Origin: Sulfomarinibacter sp963741385
GTDB taxonomy: Bacteria > Acidobacteriota > Thermoanaerobaculia > Thermoanaerobaculales > Sulfomarinibacteraceae
DNA: 64,000 nt
Direction: 5' to 3'
NCBI GenBank assembly: GCA_963741385.1
Contig: CAVUHO010000014.1
Span: forward strand, 496,001 to 560,000
Shown here in pieces: positions 62,276 through 64,000 of this stretch. Position 1 is the first letter of the stretch; every line of letters starts with the position of its first letter. The position numbers were made by a program, and so were the translations under genes. The notes below the pieces were generated by a model, which worked only from the letters and a program-made list of their open reading frames with translations, was not told the DNA's origin and ran no database searches.

Positions 62276-63553
62276 ATGTCCCGAACATCCAGTACTATTC
62301 TCACCGCCGTCCTGGTGATGGCCGCCCTGGCGGCGCCCCGTGTTTCGGCATCGGCAGACGAATCGGCGATTCTCAGAGGCAAAGTCGTCGATTTTGAGGG
62401 CAAAGCCATCAAGAAGGTCTCCGTGGTCCTGACCTCCGCCGATGACCCTTCGTTCAGACTCGAGGCCAAGACCGACGGAAACGGCCTGTTCGAAATTGCG
62501 GTCAAGGATGCGTCGCTGAGCTACCGGGCACATTTCGATAAGGGCAGCTACGTCAGTATCTCCGCGGCCGTCGAGCTCTCGCCCAGTGAGGCGAACAGGT
62601 ACACCTTCACCATGCTGACCCAGCAAGAGATCGACGAAGGCAAGGAAGAAATCCTGCTGGAACGCGAAAATCCGGCAAAATTCGCAGCCCTGAGTCTCTA
62701 CAACGACGGCGTCGCGGCCTTCACCGCCGGGGATATCGTCACCGCGCGCAAGCTTTTTGAAGCAGCCCTCGAGCAAGACAGTTCCATGAAGGAGGCCCTT
62801 TCGGCAATGTGCCTCATCACGATGCGCGAGGAGGAATGGAAAAACGCCGTCGGGTACGCAACTCGGACATTGGCGATCGAGCCCACCGACCTCCGCGCAC
62901 TCCTTGCCTCGTATCGAGCCAACAAGGAACTGGGCAATGACGCTGCAGTCGCCGCTGCAGTCGAGGCCTTGATGGCGACCGGGAACAACGACGAGGTTGC
63001 CGGTCAGATCTTCAACGAGGCCGTCGACTCCTACCGCAAAAAAGATGTCGACAGCGCCATGGATCTCTTCGAAGAGGCCGCCGAACTGGATCCGGCCCTG
63101 GTGGAAGCCCAGGTCGCCCTGGCAGGTCTGTACCTCAACAAGGGTGCCTTCGACCAGGCGCTGGCCGCCAGCGACCGCGCCCTGGCCCTGGTTCCGGGCA
63201 ACCGGTCGGCCCTCAAATTCCGATTCGAGGCATGTCTTCGAAGCGGCTGTGACCAGCTGCCGGGGGCCATCGACGCGCTGGCAGCAGTCGATCTGCCCTA
63301 TGTATCGAAGGCAGTCAATGAAACCGCCCTCAACCTGTTCGCGGAAAACAAATTCGACCAGGCGAAAATACTCGTCGAACAGCTGCTCGTCCTTGACCCC
63401 GAGGACGCTCGGGCGAACTATGTGATGGGGCTGGTTCTGGTCAACGCCGGCGACAACAACGCCGCCCGAAAACACCTGCAGGCGTTTGTCGACGCTGCAC
63501 CAGATGACCCGGATGCGGCAGGTGCCCGCACCATGATGGAGGCCATCCAGTAG
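62276..63553 (+). CDS. Secreted TPR protein with an N-terminal carboxypeptidase-regulatory-like domain
   Basis: 425 residues from ATG 62276 (GGAGGT five bases upstream). Signal peptide STILTAVLVMAALAAPRVSA. Residues about 30-110 look like a beta-sandwich of the CarboxypepD_reg type (LRGKVVDFEGKAIKKVSVVL, TDGNGLFEIAV). From about 145 to the end are TPR-like helical pairs (ALSLYNDGVAAFTAGDIVTA, AGLYLNKGAFDQALAASDRAL, NYVMGLVLVNAGDNNAARKH). Periplasmic or surface scaffold; partners unknown. It has its own 172-base upstream region. Not obviously tied to pectin use. Confidence 0.75.
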   Translation: MSRTSSTILTAVLVMAALAAPRVSASADESAILRGKVVDFEGKAIKKVSVVLTSADDPSFRLEAKTDGNGLFEIAVKDASLSYRAHFDKGSYVSISAAVELSPSEANRYTFTMLTQQEIDEGKEEILLERENPAKFAALSLYNDGVAAFTAGDIVTARKLFEAALEQDSSMKEALSAMCLITMREEEWKNAVGYATRTLAIEPTDLRALLASYRANKELGNDAAVAAAVEALMATGNNDEVAGQIFNEAVDSYRKKDVDSAMDLFEEAAELDPALVEAQVALAGLYLNKGAFDQALAASDRALALVPGNRSALKFRFEACLRSGCDQLPGAIDALAAVDLPYVSKAVNETALNLFAENKFDQAKILVEQLLVLDPEDARANYVMGLVLVNAGDNNAARKHLQAFVDAAPDDPDAAGARTMMEAIQ

Positions 63554-63700
63554 ACTGTCCTTGATCGCCGTTCACCAATCGGTTGATGACGCTTCACGTC
63601 TCTCCCGAGCCAGAAGCTGAAATACAGATAGATCCCTATCACCAACCCCTGGACGCCATTTGTTTTCATAGCGTCCATGGAGGGCCACGACGCGCAGATC

Positions 63701-64000
63701 TCACTCTTGTCGTGTGCTCTCAAGGTGCGGACCGTCAACCCGCTGATCCGGCCGAGACACCTGGATGCCCCGGTTCTCCTGCCCAGCCAGTTCGAGAAAC
63801 GGATCCGCGCCATCCGGGACCCTGCAGTCCCGGAGCACGGCGCCGTCAACGCCATTCAGGAGAATTACAGGTGTCTTGGGATGAGGATTCCGGGTTGTGA
63901 AGTGATCGATCTCCAGCCCCGTCGAGTTCTCCACTTCCAGCGCGGGTCCCTGTTGCGTGTTGACGACGACGTGCTCGAAAACCGCGTTCTTGGTCCGGCT
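63701..64000 (-). CDS. C-terminal end of a beta-helix (GH28-like) protein, start outside window
   Basis: The minus frame from 64000 to the stop at 63701 encodes 99 residues and has no start inside the window. The sequence (VFEHVVVNTQQGPALEVENS, DHFTTRNPHPKTPVILLNGV) shows the regular Val/Asn coil pattern of a right-handed parallel beta-helix, as at the end of GH28 or other pectin-acting enzymes. It would be a second beta-helix enzyme of the locus, but no catalytic residue is visible in this part. The ~150 bases between it and the TPR gene hold nothing I can identify. Confidence 0.6.
   Translation of the reverse strand, partial: SRTKNAVFEHVVVNTQQGPALEVENSTGLEIDHFTTRNPHPKTPVILLNGVDGAVLRDCRVPDGADPFLELAGQENRGIQVSRPDQRVDGPHLESTRQE

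Overview
The window is GC-rich, densely coded bacterial chromosome. An inner-membrane-anchored TamB-like protein, several lipoprotein or Sec signal peptides, PilZ/AMIN and GGDEF-EAL proteins point to a Gram-negative (diderm) host. The mix of a homodimeric AceE, PEP-synthase-like ATP-grasp proteins, a GntR-controlled uronate locus and families of short intergenic repeats would suit an Acidobacteriota-like or similar environmental lineage, but no rRNA or other phylogenetic marker is present, so this is inference only. I saw no tRNA, rRNA, CRISPR array, transposase or phage gene.

Layout. 0-4.1 kb: the minus-strand 5' part of a very large TamB-like gene that turns into POTRA domains before leaving the window. 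4.2-13.6 kb: a soluble Ser/Thr kinase with helical repeats, a PAS-GGDEF-EAL protein, and aceE-aceF of pyruvate dehydrogenase. 13.6-15.2 kb: a repeat, then a beta-propeller lipoprotein gene broken by a one-base frameshift. 15.2-18.7 kb (minus): a coupled set for glycerol-1-phosphate dehydrogenase, a DHH phosphoesterase and a mevalonate-kinase-like GHMP kinase, which suggests isoprenoid or archaeal-type glycerol lipid chemistry. 18.9-29.9 kb: the most unusual block. Three proteins carry the PEP-synthase ATP-grasp domain but lack the phosphohistidine and PEP-binding domains, each with different accessory domains (receiver-like, none, GAF-like plus nucleotidyltransferase). They surround a normal glutamate dehydrogenase and a paralogue that has lost two active-site lysines. 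29.9-40 kb: a metallophosphoesterase, a PilZ-like/AMIN membrane protein, a RecB-nuclease/XPD-helicase fusion, an Xaa-Pro aminopeptidase and a YyaL-type thioredoxin-fold protein flanked by 133-bp direct repeats.

40-64 kb is a pectin and uronate utilisation locus. A FadR-type GntR regulator gene sits between two divergent arms, and perfect TNGTNNNACNA operators lie beside the regulator start and in the promoter region of the other arm. The minus arm (gntR, uxaE, SDR, LarA-like, gnd, pfkB kinase) can be read as an isomerase-type route from tagaturonate via fructuronate, mannonate and perhaps gluconate to 6-phosphogluconate and ribulose-5-phosphate. The plus arm (garR, MFS, garL, garD) is the oxidative galactarate route to pyruvate and glycerate. 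Downstream lie secreted enzymes: a pectin methylesterase / acetylesterase / GH43 triple fusion, a GH105 unsaturated uronyl hydrolase, an esterase, a GH28 polygalacturonase and the end of a second beta-helix protein.

Throughout, intergenic spaces hold elements built of 7-bp tandem repeats arranged as inverted arms, with the arm sequence differing between copies but matching within each full copy.
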